Positions 1 to 9,113 of a DNA stretch of 64,000 nucleotides are shown here, piece by piece. A model generated the notes under the pieces. That model worked only from the letters and a program-made list of their open reading frames with translations, was not told where the DNA came from and did not search any database. Every line of letters starts with the position of its first letter. Position 1 is the first letter of the stretch. Source of the stretch: Pseudomonas sp. GL-B-19 (GTDB lineage Bacteria; Pseudomonadota; Gammaproteobacteria; Pseudomonadales; Pseudomonadaceae); the NCBI RefSeq assembly GCF_019956415.1, contig NZ_JAHBDK010000108.1:62001-126000 (forward strand). The letters are read 5' to 3'. The position numbers and the translations under genes were made by a program.

Positions 1-1004
1 TTGCTTGAGCCGACGGTGCTCCAGTCTTCATCGACCAGCGCGACTTTGCCGTGCAGTGGCCGCTCGCAATACTCGTGAATCTGCACGCCCGACTTGAGCA
101 AATAGTCATAGGTCATGCGCGCTGCGAGTCTGGCCACCAGCATGTCCGGTTGGCCTTGCAGAATCAGCCGCACATCGACGCCACGGCGCGCTGCGTTGCG
201 GATCTCGCGCAGCAAGCGATAACCGGGAAAGAAGTAGGCGTTGGCGATGACCACGCGGCGCTTGGCAGTGCGCAACACCAACCGATACACCTCTTCGATA
301 TCGGTGTTGTGGTCGCCATTGTCGCGGTACACCAGCCGAACCTGGCCGTCATGATCGTTCAAGGCCAGTTCCGAACGCCGTTGCCGGCGTCGCTGCCACC
401 AGTATTTGGCGCGGGCCGGGCGACCGCATTGCAGCAGGGCGAAGTGATGGATGTCGGCCACCGCCGGGCCTTGCACTTCAACGGAATAATCCTGCTTGGC
501 CTCGGGACCGAAGTCGCCCAAATGGTCGGCGGAAAAATTGATCCCGCCGATGAAGGCAATCGCTCCGTCGACCACGACAATCTTGCGGTGCAGGCGGCGG
601 AACCAGTTGGTGCGAATGCCCAGACGCTTAGGCGCCGGGTCGAATATCTGAATGTGCACACCAGCCTCGCTCAACGCGGCCAGAAACCCGGTGCTCAATT
701 CACCGCAGCCAAAGCCGTCGAGACTGGCGGTGACCCGCACGCCACGCCGGGCGGCATCGATCAGCACTTGCTGCATCTCGTTACCAACCTTGTCCTCGAA
801 CACAATGAAGGTTTCCAGGAGGATTTCAGTCTTGGCCTGACGCATGGCCTCGAACACCCGTGGGAAGTACGCCTCGCCGTTTTCCAGCAACTCGACCCGG
901 TTGTTGCCTTGCCAGCCATAGTTGACATCGACTACGCCGGGTTTGCCGGTCGTCGGGGCGGCCAGGTGTTCCACGCTGGTTTTTTCCATCGACGGGATGC
1001 TCAT
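1..1004 (-). CDS. clsB: Cardiolipin synthase ClsB (C-terminus cut off by window edge)
   Basis: Phospholipase D superfamily enzyme that makes cardiolipin at the inner membrane. The first 334 codons are visible and the stop lies outside the window. Two HKD motifs are seen: HRKIVVVDG at about residues 139-147 and HGKVALVDE near residue 316, just before the edge. The ATG at 1004 overlaps the TGA of the upstream phosphodiesterase gene (ATGA), which fixes the start and indicates translational coupling. The pair matches E. coli ybhP-ybhO, where ybhO is clsB. ClsB rather than ClsA is favoured because there are no N-terminal membrane helices before the first PLD domain. Assignment by motif and neighbour is strong; substrate preference (PE as phosphatidyl donor in E. 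coli ClsB) is from family knowledge. Confidence 0.85.
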   Translation of the reverse strand, partial: MSIPSMEKTSVEHLAAPTTGKPGVVDVNYGWQGNNRVELLENGEAYFPRVFEAMRQAKTEILLETFIVFEDKVGNEMQQVLIDAARRGVRVTASLDGFGCGELSTGFLAALSEAGVHIQIFDPAPKRLGIRTNWFRRLHRKIVVVDGAIAFIGGINFSADHLGDFGPEAKQDYSVEVQGPAVADIHHFALLQCGRPARAKYWWQRRRQRRSELALNDHDGQVRLVYRDNGDHNTDIEEVYRLVLRTAKRRVVIANAYFFPGYRLLREIRNAARRGVDVRLILQGQPDMLVARLAARMTYDYLLKSGVQIHEYCERPLHGKVALVDEDWSTVGSS

Positions 1005-1798
1005 AACTCGATCTCCACCGACAGCGGTGCATGGTCGGAAAGGTGTGACCAGGGGCGTGCTGCCAACACCTGCGGACGGCTGGCCTTGAGATTGCGCACG
1101 TAGATGCGGTCGAGTCGTAATGCCGGCATTCGAGCGGGAAAACTGCGCGCCGGTTTGCCGTGATGTTCGGCAAACACTTCGCGCAGACCACAGGGTTTGA
1201 GCAGCGAATCGGCCCGCTGGCGCCAGTCATTGAAGTCTCCGGCAACGATTACCGGCGCATCGTCCGGCAACTCTGCAAGGCGTCGGCTCAACAATTTGAG
1301 CTGTTCGGTGCGATGGGTTTCGCGCAGCCCCAGGTGTACGCAGATGGCGTGAACTTCCTGACCGTCGCCGGGCAGACGCAGAACGCAATGCAGGAGACCG
1401 CGGTTCTCGTGGCCGCTGATCGAAACGTCAAGGTTGTCGTGGGCAATGATCTGGAATTTCGACAGCAACGCATTCCCATGATCGCCCGCTGGATAGACGG
1501 CGTTGCGGCCGTAGGCAAATTGCGGCCATAGGGTGTCAGCAAGGAATTCGTATTGCGGTATCGCCGGCCAATTGCTGTAGCGCATTGGATGCTGTTCATG
1601 GGCACCGTGGACTTCCTGCAAAAACACCACGTCCGCAGACACACTGCGCACCGCTTCGCGCAACTCAGGCAGGATGAAACGCCGGTTGAGTGCGGTAAAA
1701 CCTTTATGTGTGTTGACCGTCAGCACGGTGAAGCGGCGCACGGCGGTGAGGTTTGGCGACGGATCATCGGTTGCGTCGAGCGGCTCGGAAACGTTCAT
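1001..1798 (-). CDS. Endonuclease/exonuclease/phosphatase (EEP) family protein, YbhP-like
   Basis: 265 aa, metal-dependent phosphodiesterase fold. Conserved EEP motifs are visible: NTHKG (N29), FLQEVHG (E62), GDFNDW (residues 187-192) and the terminal SDHAPL (254-258), which together form the metal and catalytic site. No signal peptide. The substrate is unknown; family members cleave DNA, phospholipids or inositol phosphates. It overlaps clsB by four bases, as ybhP does in E. coli, so a role next to phospholipid metabolism is a reasonable inference. The open frame extends upstream to 2011 but that stretch is low-complexity intergenic sequence, and the ATG at 1798 gives a normal family length. 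Confidence 0.85.
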   Translation of the reverse strand: MNVSEPLDATDDPSPNLTAVRRFTVLTVNTHKGFTALNRRFILPELREAVRSVSADVVFLQEVHGAHEQHPMRYSNWPAIPQYEFLADTLWPQFAYGRNAVYPAGDHGNALLSKFQIIAHDNLDVSISGHENRGLLHCVLRLPGDGQEVHAICVHLGLRETHRTEQLKLLSRRLAELPDDAPVIVAGDFNDWRQRADSLLKPCGLREVFAEHHGKPARSFPARMPALRLDRIYVRNLKASRPQVLAARPWSHLSDHAPLSVEIEL

Positions 1799-2023
1799 GG
1801 CCGCACACCTTTGGCAAACGATTCGCCGGATGCGAAGAAGCTCGCCAGTGGGTGATAGACATTCCGCAGGCGTTTGAGCCAGCCTGAAATACCAATATGA
1901 ATCGCCGCCATGTCGCCTCCCGCCTGATGGTCTTCGCACAGCCCTGTCTTTTGATGACTGCCCTGTGTGGGAGAAAGTTTCGGCGGGGCTACGGACGGTC
2001 AAGACCCACACAAATCAAATAAA

Positions 2024-2112
2024 TGTGGGAGCGAGCCTGCTCGCGAAAGCAGTGGATCAGTCACCGTGATATTGACTGACCCACCGCTTTCGCGAGCAGG
2101 CTCGCTCCCACA
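2024..2112. repeat. REPIN (inverted REP pair, GCGAGCCTGCTCGC type)
   Basis: Two REP units face each other: TGTGGGAGCGAGCCTGCTCG at 2024-2043 and its complement ending at 2112, with the flanking CGCGAAAGC/GCTTTCGCG arms also complementary. Such pairs are mobilised by RAYT transposases encoded elsewhere in the genome. Confidence 0.9.
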
Positions 2113-2197
2113 AGGGGGTTGGTGTGGCCGCAACTGATCAGCTGGCCGCAAAGATCGAGGATTCGAGACCTTCAACGCTCTTAGCCGATCTACGCTT

Positions 2198-2227
2198 GTA
2201 GGCGCGGCCGAAGGCTGCGATCTTTTG
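2198..2227. repeat. Single REP-like unit (CCGAAGGCTGCGATC type)
   Basis: The core GCCGAAGGCTGCG resembles the arms of the larger inverted repeat at 56097-56216 in this window and is a common intergenic repeat in fluorescens-group genomes. No inverted mate is seen next to it. Confidence 0.5.
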
Positions 2228-2261
2228 CTTTCATTACGGCTATTCAAAAGGAGCACTGCGT

Positions 2262-4388
2262 TTGCATCAGTTCAAGACTGCGATACTGCTGGCGCTACTT
2301 CTCACGACGGGCAGCGCCGGGCTACACGCGGCGGCGATACCGGGCCTGCCGGCGACCAGCACCGCCGCGAGGCCACCGGCCCACCCGGAGCCGCTGGTCC
2401 AGGGTGGTTTGCTGGGGGCGATCAGTTCGAGCATCGATGAGGTCGAGGGAAAACTCGATCTCAACGAAGACCTGGTCGATGCCTGGCGTCTGCGCGCAGA
2501 CCGTGCAGCTGATGAAGTCGATCAACTGGTCAATCATCCGTCGGCGCGTTCCAGCTGGAGCGTGGCAGGGGATTTCCTGATTTTGTCCGGTGTGTGGGCG
2601 GGCGTCTTTGCATTGCTCTGGCTGCTCGGCGGGCTGCTGGCCACGCGTCTGAGCCGGCACCGTTTGCTGCTCACCCGCGAACGCGGCCAGGCGGTACTCG
2701 GTTATGCATTGCCTTACAGCATTCCGGCGCTGATCAGCCTGCCATTGACGATTTTTGTCAGCCACTACTTGCCGGTTTCGGCCGGCCGGGCGCTGGCATT
2801 GTGTTTCGCCTATGCCACCAGCAGCGGCATCTTCGCCGCCTCGCTAGTGCTGACATTGGTGCTCCTGTTCAATGCCGGCCACAAGCGTCGGGCGGTGCAG
2901 ATCCTTCGTCACTACAGCCCACGGCCGTTGTTTGGAATCGGCTTTCTGGTCGCCATCAGCGATGCTTTGACCAGCTCGCAGATCGCCCACCAGTTGGGTA
3001 GCAACCTCACCAGCAGTGTTGCGGTATTGACCGGGTTGGGAGCCTCGATTGCCTTTGGTCTGCTGGTGATCAAAATGCGTCGTCCGGTCGCTCATCTGAT
3101 CCGCATTCTGCCATTGGCCCAGCGCCTCAAACAGCCGGCACTGCGCGAGACGCTGCGGATATTTTCCGGTCTGTGGTACTGGCCAATTCTGTTGATGGTG
3201 ATGGTCTCGGTCATCAACCTGGTCAGCATCAGCGACGACAATCAGCAGGTGCTGCGCAGTGCATTGTTCACCACCGTGTTGTTGATTGCGACGGTGTTTC
3301 TCAGCACGACGCTGCATCACCTTTTCAAGTCCCGCAGCGAGCATGCGGCGCGTCGCAGCAATGCCTACAAAGAGCGTTTCCTGAGCCTTTCACACGCCTT
3401 GCTGCGGATCGGCATGGCGATTGTTTTTATCGATATCCTGGGGCGTATCTGGGGGGAGTCACTCCTGGAGTTCGCGATGAGCAACACGGTCGGGCGAGCG
3501 ATCAGTGATTCGCTGAGCCGTATCGGTCTGATTTTCCTCGTGACCTGGATGGTTTGGGTGGTGCTCGACACGGCGATTCAGGAAGCCCTGAAACCCCCGG
3601 TCAACAAACGCTCTGCACACCAGCCGAGTACGCGGGTGAAAACCATCCTGCCGCTGCTGCGCAACGCGGTCAAAATCCTGCTGGTGGTGATTTGTGCGAT
3701 CACCACCATGGCTAACCTTGGGATTAACGTGGCGCCGTTTCTGGCGGGTGCCGGGGTCGTGGGGCTGGCCATCGGTTTCGGCTCTCAGCAACTGGTGCAG
3801 GACGTCATCACCGGGCTGTTCATCATCATCGAAGACACCTTGTCGATCGGTGATTGGGTGGTGCTCGATTCCGGGCATGCCGGCACGGTCGAAGGTCTGA
3901 CCATTCGCACCCTGCGTCTGCGCGACGGCAAGGGTTTTGTGCACTCGGTGCCGTTCGGCCAGATCAAGGCCGTGACCAACCAATCCCGGCAATTCGCTTA
4001 TGCGTTTTTCTCGGTGCAGTTCACCTACGACACTGATGTCGACAAGGCGATTGAATTGATCCGCGAGGCTGGGCATTCGATCAGCGACGACCCGTTTCTC
4101 AAGTACAACCTGCAAGGGCCACTTGATGTATTCGGTGTCGACAAAATGGACCTCAATGGCGTGGTGCTGACGGCGCAGTTCCGCACCGTGTCGGGTGGGC
4201 AATATGCGGTGAGCCGGGCATTCAACCAGCGTTTGAAAAAGCTTGTGGATAACAGCCCGTGGGTGCATTTCGCGCAGACTTATCCACAACAGGTTTTTAT
4301 GCCCAAGCGGCCGATGGATGAGCAGGATGACGGGCCGGTATCGGAGCATTCGGCGGTGTTGATGCCGGATCAACCGCGCACCCAGTGA
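2262..4388 (+). CDS. Large MscS-type mechanosensitive ion channel, YbiO-like
   Basis: 708 aa inner-membrane channel opened by membrane tension and thought to protect against osmotic downshock. It begins at TTG (2262), preceded by a strong AAAAGGAG; no ATG lies nearby in frame. Residues 1-25 form a signal peptide ending near LHAAA. Several hydrophobic segments follow (from about residue 105 on), then the MscS pore helix and beta domain near residues 490-590, with AGVVGLAIGFGSQQLVQD and IGDWVVLDSGHAGTVEGL. The C-terminal alpha/beta vestibule domain ends near residue 680. Extra N-terminal helices and length resemble E. coli YbiO rather than the short MscS. Stands alone between two REPINs. Confidence 0.88.
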   Translation: MHQFKTAILLALLLTTGSAGLHAAAIPGLPATSTAARPPAHPEPLVQGGLLGAISSSIDEVEGKLDLNEDLVDAWRLRADRAADEVDQLVNHPSARSSWSVAGDFLILSGVWAGVFALLWLLGGLLATRLSRHRLLLTRERGQAVLGYALPYSIPALISLPLTIFVSHYLPVSAGRALALCFAYATSSGIFAASLVLTLVLLFNAGHKRRAVQILRHYSPRPLFGIGFLVAISDALTSSQIAHQLGSNLTSSVAVLTGLGASIAFGLLVIKMRRPVAHLIRILPLAQRLKQPALRETLRIFSGLWYWPILLMVMVSVINLVSISDDNQQVLRSALFTTVLLIATVFLSTTLHHLFKSRSEHAARRSNAYKERFLSLSHALLRIGMAIVFIDILGRIWGESLLEFAMSNTVGRAISDSLSRIGLIFLVTWMVWVVLDTAIQEALKPPVNKRSAHQPSTRVKTILPLLRNAVKILLVVICAITTMANLGINVAPFLAGAGVVGLAIGFGSQQLVQDVITGLFIIIEDTLSIGDWVVLDSGHAGTVEGLTIRTLRLRDGKGFVHSVPFGQIKAVTNQSRQFAYAFFSVQFTYDTDVDKAIELIREAGHSISDDPFLKYNLQGPLDVFGVDKMDLNGVVLTAQFRTVSGGQYAVSRAFNQRLKKLVDNSPWVHFAQTYPQQVFMPKRPMDEQDDGPVSEHSAVLMPDQPRTQ

Positions 4389-4406
4389 TTTGTATTGAGG
4401 CTGATG

Positions 4407-4481
4407 GCCCCTTCGCGAGCAGGCTCGCTCCCACAGGGGAATGCGATCAACTGTGGGAGCGAGCCTGCTCGCGAAGGGGCC
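4407..4481. repeat. REPIN (GCGAGCCTGCTCGC type)
   Basis: Inverted pair of REP units with outer arms GGCCCCTTCGCGAGC and GCTCGCGAAGGGGCC; the short centre is GGGGAATGCGATCAAC. It lies between the convergent channel and lhr genes, where it may also stop or stabilise transcripts. Confidence 0.92.
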
Positions 4482-4494
4482 CGCCCGGCCGACC

Positions 4495-7400
4495 TCAATG
4501 CCGGATCAGCTTGCTGTGCAGCTCGGCAGTCGATGGCTGATCTAGCTCCAACCAAAAATGCGGCTTGCCGGCAATCTCCGCCGCCGCCGCAAGACCATCG
4601 CGGTACACCAGCCGATTACTCGCCAACGCCGGTACTTTCGCGCCGGGTAACAGCGTCCCGGCCAGGTTCAACGGGTCAACCCCGCACACCGCAATCAAAC
4701 TGCCGTCATGCGGCCGTCGACGTACTTCGCGCAGCAGTGGAATCGCCTCGGACAACGCAAACTGTTCACCGGCCAAGCCACTGACGAACCGACCGCCACG
4801 TATTTCGCCCCGAGCCTCCAGCCGATGAAACGTGCGCAGCAATTCGCGCCAGCTCGGTAGCCAATCCGCCTCACGTTCCAGCAAGCGCCAGAACACCACG
4901 CCGTAGCGTCGCAACAAGGTCATGGCGATGTGTTCCAGTGTCTCGGTCGGTGTCGGCGCCGGACGTTGGTTATCCACAACCGGCGCGGCAGGCCCGCGGC
5001 GTAACAAGGCCCAGCGCCCGGCATCGTCCATCCCGCCGACAAACGCTCCGCGCCCGCGTCGACTGCTGCGATTTTGGCGTTTGCTGGCCGGGGTGATCAG
5101 CGCCCGCACCCCGGCGAAGCTGTCGGCATTCACTAGCCCGGCGCCGACCAGTTCCTGCAAGGCGATTTCCAGTTCCGAGCGCAGCAGATGAGCTTCGTGC
5201 ATCAGCTCATCGAAAAACAGCGCGCCGTGTTGGCTGAGCGCTTCGTGCACCTTTTGCGTTTTGGGTGACAATTCGCTGACCGGTGTCTGCTCGGTCAAGC
5301 CGCTCCACAAGCCGACCTGACTGCGCGGCAACAAAAGAATCGGCGTGCTGCGCAATGCCGTGCTGGCGCCCTTGTTGCGGGCGGTCAGGCGCGTCCAGAC
5401 CAGTTTGCCGCTGCGGCACAGATCATCCAGCCAACCCGGTGAATAGTCTTTGATTCGCGCCGACAGAATGTCGCTGTCCCAAGCTGACGCGGCGGCGGGA
5501 TAGCCTTCGAACTGACCGACAATGGCGGGCAATACCGCGCTGCCCTGGCCCTGAGTCGCCGCCGACAGGTGCTGCCAGTCGAACAGAAAGCGCATGAAAT
5601 CCTGCAACGCCACCGGCTCGATTTCGCGCCGCAAATGCTTGACCGTGTAGCGATGAATTCGCGCCAGCAAATGTCGTTCGCACCATTCCTCAAGCCCTGC
5701 GCCGGGCGTGAAGCGGCCGCGCAACACATAGCCTTCGCGTTCCAGTTGCGCCAAGGCCTGGGTGACATGATTCGCCGCCAATCCAAGCGGCTCGGCAATC
5801 TCTGTGAGTGGCAACGGCCCAAACGCGCTGAGCCGTGCGCGGATCACTTCAACGACGGCCTCGTCTGGCGCCCAGGCCTCATCGAAACCGGGCAATGCTT
5901 GCAGCGCCGGCACTGATATCGCCTGGGAATAAATCGCCTGCAAGCAGGTCAGTCGCTCCAATGCCAGCCACAAGCCTTGCTTGGCGTTGATTTGCAAACG
6001 GCTGGCGCGACCGCTGTCGGTTAGGGCGTTCAGCCAGTCGAGCCAGTGCGCATTGGCCTGCGCCTCGGCATCGCTGATGCACGCAAGGCTCATCAACGCC
6101 TCATGCATTTCATCGATTCCGGTGGGCGTCGGCCAAGCCTCATCGCGTACCGCTTGAATCGCGTCGGCATCCAGCGCACCGAGGTCGTCAGTGGACTGTG
6201 GATCGGTCCAGCGCCGGTTGAGCACCGCTTGCGTACGCCGCTCTTCAAGCGGCGCATCGTCGAGAAAGGTGTAGGGCCGGGCGCTGAGGATTTCCGCCGC
6301 CAGCGGGGACGGCGCCGGCAGGTCACGACTGATCAGCCGCACGTCGCCACGTTCCATGCGCCGCAAGAGCGCCAGCCAACCTTCGCTGTCCATCGCCTCG
6401 TGCAGGCAATCGTCGAGGGTCTGTTCCACCAGCGGATGGTCGGGAATTTCACGCTCACCGGCGAGGTTTTCCACGCAGGCAATCTGATCGGGGAACACGC
6501 TGGCGATCAGGTCTTCGCTTTTCATCCGCTGGATCTGCGGCGGGACTTTACGTCCGCCGCTGTAGCGCGGCAGGGCCAGGGCGACGCCGGCATTCCAGCG
6601 CCAGCGCACGCCGAACAGCGGCGCGTCGAGCACCGCTTGAATCAGCAGGTGCTCGGCGCTGTTGCTGTGCAGGTAGCGCCAGACGTCGTCGAGTTCAAAG
6701 CTGTGGCTGGTGGACAGCGACAGTACGATTGCGTCTTCGCTGGCGGCGGCCTGCAATTCGAAGTTGAAGGTGCGGCAGAAGCGCTTGCGCAGGGCCAGGC
6801 CCCAGGCGCGGTTGATGCGGCTGCCGAACGGGGTGTGGATGATCAGTTGCGTGCCGTCGGACTCGTCGAAAAACCGCTCCATCAGCAACGTGTCTTGTGA
6901 CGGCAGGGCACCCAGCGTCAGGCGCGCCCGGGCGAGGTAATCGACCAGTTGCTCGGCGCTGGCGACGTTCAGGCCGAGGGTGTCGGTCAGCCAGTCGAGG
7001 GCTGGTTGCAGGTTGCCCGGCGTGGCGCCGAGCAAGTCGTCGAGGTGTGCTTGCAAGCGAGCGACGGCAAAGGACAGTTCTGCGCTGCGCCCTGGCGCTT
7101 CACCGAGCCAGAAGGGAATGGTCGGCGGTTGGCCCTGAGCGTCTTCGACCCGGACCTTGCCGGTTTCGACCCGCAGGATTCGGTAGGAGGTATTGCCCAA
7201 CTGGAACACGTCCCCGGCAATGCTTTCCACCGCAAAGTCTTCGTTGACGCTGCCGATATTCAGCCCTTGGGGTTCCAGCAAAACGCTGTAGTCGGCGTTG
7301 TCCGGAATGGTCCCGCCACTGGTAACGGCGGTCAGCTTGGCACCCCGGCGACCGCGCAGAGTGCGGGTGACGGTGTCGCGGTGCAGGTAAGCGCTGCGCA

Positions 7401-8811
7401 TGCCCTGTCGACCGTTGTAGCCCTCGGCGAGCATGTGCAGCAGTGCCTGATAGTGTTTTTCGTCGAGTTCGGCATACGGCGAAGCGTTACGCAGCATCGC
7501 CAGCAACGCTTGCTCTGACCATTCCTGGCAACTGACCTCGGCGATGATTTGTTGCGCGAGTACGTCCAGCGGCGCAGTGGGAATCTGCAACGTGTCGAGT
7601 TCGCCGCGCCTTACACAATCGAGCAGCGCGGCGCATTCGATCAGGTCGTCGCGGGTGGTGGCGAACAAGCGGCCCTTGGGCGTACCGCCGATCTGGTGCC
7701 CGGAACGGCCGACCCGTTGCAGAAACCCTGAAATCGAGCGCGGCGAGGCGATTTGGCACACCAGGTCGACATCGCCAATGTCGATGCCCAATTCCAGTGA
7801 AGCGGTGGCGATCAGCACTTGCAGGTCGCCACGCTTGAGCCGTTGCTCGGCGTCCAGACGAAACTCTTTGGCCAGGCTGCCGTGGTGGGCGGCCACGGCG
7901 TCCTTTCCAAGGCGTTCGCTCAGATGCCGGCTCAGGCGTTCGGCGAGACGTCGGGTGTTGACGAAAATCAGCGTGGTCCGGTGTTCGCGGGCGAGGGCGG
8001 CGAGGCGGTCGTAGACCAGTTCCCACACATCATTGGCCATGACCGCTGACAACGGCACGGGCGGAACTTCGATGTCCAGATCCCGTGGGCGGGCGTGGCC
8101 GATGTCGATGATGTCGCAAGGACGGTCGTGGCCCACGAGATAGCGCGACACCGCTTCGATGGGTTTTTGCGTGGCGGACAGACCAATGCGCACCAGCGGT
8201 TCTGCGCACAGCGCCTGCAACCGTTCAAGGCTCAGGGCCAAATGGCTGCCGCGTTTGCTGGCGGCGATGGCGTGGATTTCATCGACAATCACTGTGCGTG
8301 TGGTGCCGAGCATCTGTCGACCGGAGTCCGAGCCGAGCAGCACGTAAAGGGATTCCGGGGTGGTCACCAGAATGTGCGGCGCGATCTTGCGCATGGCCGA
8401 GCGATCTTTTTGCGGGGTGTCACCGGTGCGCACGGCGGTGTTGATCTGCAATGGGGGCAGGCCCATCACCCGCAATTGCTCGGTGATCCCGGCGAGCGGA
8501 TCTTGCAGGTTGATCTGGATGTCGTTGGACAAGGCCTTGAGCGGCGAGACATAGACCACCAGTGTTTCATCTGGCAGCCCGTCGTCGGTTTCCAGCCCCC
8601 GGTGAACCAGGTCGTCGATGACGGCGAGGAAGGCAGTGAGGGTTTTGCCGGACCCGGTGGGTGCGGCAATCAGGGTCGAGCGGCGCTGGCGAATCAATGG
8701 CCACGCCCGGGCCTGGGCGGCGGTGACCGTCGGGAAGGTGTTGCTGAACCAGGCGCTGACGGCGGGGTGGAAGCCTGCCAGGGCGCTGTCCGTCGGGATT
8801 GGCAGATTCAT
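4495..8811 (-). CDS. lhr: ATP-dependent helicase Lhr (Large helicase-related, Lhr-Core plus C-terminal domain)
   Basis: 1438 aa superfamily 2 3'-5' DNA helicase implicated in DNA repair. Helicase motifs: Walker A APTGSGKTLTAF with GSGKT at 53-57, DEIH at 177-180, SATQKP motif III, then the second RecA domain with HHGSLAKEFR and QRVGRSGHQ (motif VI). Winged-helix and beta-barrel parts of Lhr-Core follow, then a long C-terminal region typical of proteobacterial Lhr (E. coli 1538 aa), which in some homologues carries uracil-DNA glycosylase activity. ATG at 8811 was chosen because the open frame continues upstream only through REP sequence to 9054. No strong Shine-Dalgarno is visible. Single gene, convergent with the channel gene. 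Confidence 0.9.
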   Translation of the reverse strand: MNLPIPTDSALAGFHPAVSAWFSNTFPTVTAAQARAWPLIRQRRSTLIAAPTGSGKTLTAFLAVIDDLVHRGLETDDGLPDETLVVYVSPLKALSNDIQINLQDPLAGITEQLRVMGLPPLQINTAVRTGDTPQKDRSAMRKIAPHILVTTPESLYVLLGSDSGRQMLGTTRTVIVDEIHAIAASKRGSHLALSLERLQALCAEPLVRIGLSATQKPIEAVSRYLVGHDRPCDIIDIGHARPRDLDIEVPPVPLSAVMANDVWELVYDRLAALAREHRTTLIFVNTRRLAERLSRHLSERLGKDAVAAHHGSLAKEFRLDAEQRLKRGDLQVLIATASLELGIDIGDVDLVCQIASPRSISGFLQRVGRSGHQIGGTPKGRLFATTRDDLIECAALLDCVRRGELDTLQIPTAPLDVLAQQIIAEVSCQEWSEQALLAMLRNASPYAELDEKHYQALLHMLAEGYNGRQGMRSAYLHRDTVTRTLRGRRGAKLTAVTSGGTIPDNADYSVLLEPQGLNIGSVNEDFAVESIAGDVFQLGNTSYRILRVETGKVRVEDAQGQPPTIPFWLGEAPGRSAELSFAVARLQAHLDDLLGATPGNLQPALDWLTDTLGLNVASAEQLVDYLARARLTLGALPSQDTLLMERFFDESDGTQLIIHTPFGSRINRAWGLALRKRFCRTFNFELQAAASEDAIVLSLSTSHSFELDDVWRYLHSNSAEHLLIQAVLDAPLFGVRWRWNAGVALALPRYSGGRKVPPQIQRMKSEDLIASVFPDQIACVENLAGEREIPDHPLVEQTLDDCLHEAMDSEGWLALLRRMERGDVRLISRDLPAPSPLAAEILSARPYTFLDDAPLEERRTQAVLNRRWTDPQSTDDLGALDADAIQAVRDEAWPTPTGIDEMHEALMSLACISDAEAQANAHWLDWLNALTDSGRASRLQINAKQGLWLALERLTCLQAIYSQAISVPALQALPGFDEAWAPDEAVVEVIRARLSAFGPLPLTEIAEPLGLAANHVTQALAQLEREGYVLRGRFTPGAGLEEWCERHLLARIHRYTVKHLRREIEPVALQDFMRFLFDWQHLSAATQGQGSAVLPAIVGQFEGYPAAASAWDSDILSARIKDYSPGWLDDLCRSGKLVWTRLTARNKGASTALRSTPILLLPRSQVGLWSGLTEQTPVSELSPKTQKVHEALSQHGALFFDELMHEAHLLRSELEIALQELVGAGLVNADSFAGVRALITPASKRQNRSSRRGRGAFVGGMDDAGRWALLRRGPAAPVVDNQRPAPTPTETLEHIAMTLLRRYGVVFWRLLEREADWLPSWRELLRTFHRLEARGEIRGGRFVSGLAGEQFALSEAIPLLREVRRRPHDGSLIAVCGVDPLNLAGTLLPGAKVPALASNRLVYRDGLAAAAEIAGKPHFWLELDQPSTAELHSKLIRH

Positions 8812-8883
8812 GCAGCAATTTATGCGGGCGAGCCAGGGAAGTTGCAAGTACCGCTGGAGATCTGCGGCGACCGAAAAGTCGCT

Positions 8884-8950
8884 ATCGCGGGCAAGCCTTG
8901 CTCCTACAGGTATGACCGGCACCATTGTAGGAGCAAGGCTTGCCCGCGAT
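8884..8950. repeat. REPIN (GCGGGCAAGC type)
   Basis: Near-perfect palindrome: ATCGCGGGCAAGCCTTGCTC at 8884-8903 and the complement ending at 8950. It lies in the 302-base gap between divergent lhr and the SDR gene; I see no other feature in that gap beyond presumed promoters. Confidence 0.92.
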
Positions 8951-9113
8951 GAGGCCCTGTCTGCTTGCACAAAACGGCAAGATCTACACTTTACGGATGA
9001 CGGTTGCGCACTAAACCCGCAAAATGCAACGATTCCAGAAACTATCAACGACATGGCCCGCGGGCCTTGTCGATAAAAGCCATCGTTCCAATCAGACTGG
9101 GCCTGCTGACTCT

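Larger units (their letters stand above)
1799..2261. other. Intergenic region between divergent genes, with repeats
   Basis: No credible gene. It should hold the promoters of the minus-strand ybhP-clsB pair and of the plus-strand MscS gene. It contains a REPIN at 2024-2112 and a single CGAAGGCTGCGATC-type repeat at about 2198-2227. The last bases carry the Shine-Dalgarno AAAAGGAG (about 2246-2253) for the TTG-initiated channel gene. Confidence 0.6.

Noticed and set aside
51..1103. Long plus-strand open frame (350 codons) opposite clsB
   Set aside because: It is the antisense of a well-conserved PLD gene with intact HKD motifs; no recognisable domain and typical of GC-rich antisense frames.
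6046..6900. 284-codon frame opposite lhr
   Set aside because: Antisense to conserved Lhr sequence; composition is Gln/Arg/His-rich like other shadows.
8812..9054. Longer Lhr start at 9054
   Set aside because: The extra 81 codons are translated REPIN sequence (GARLARDSDF-like), a common artefact.
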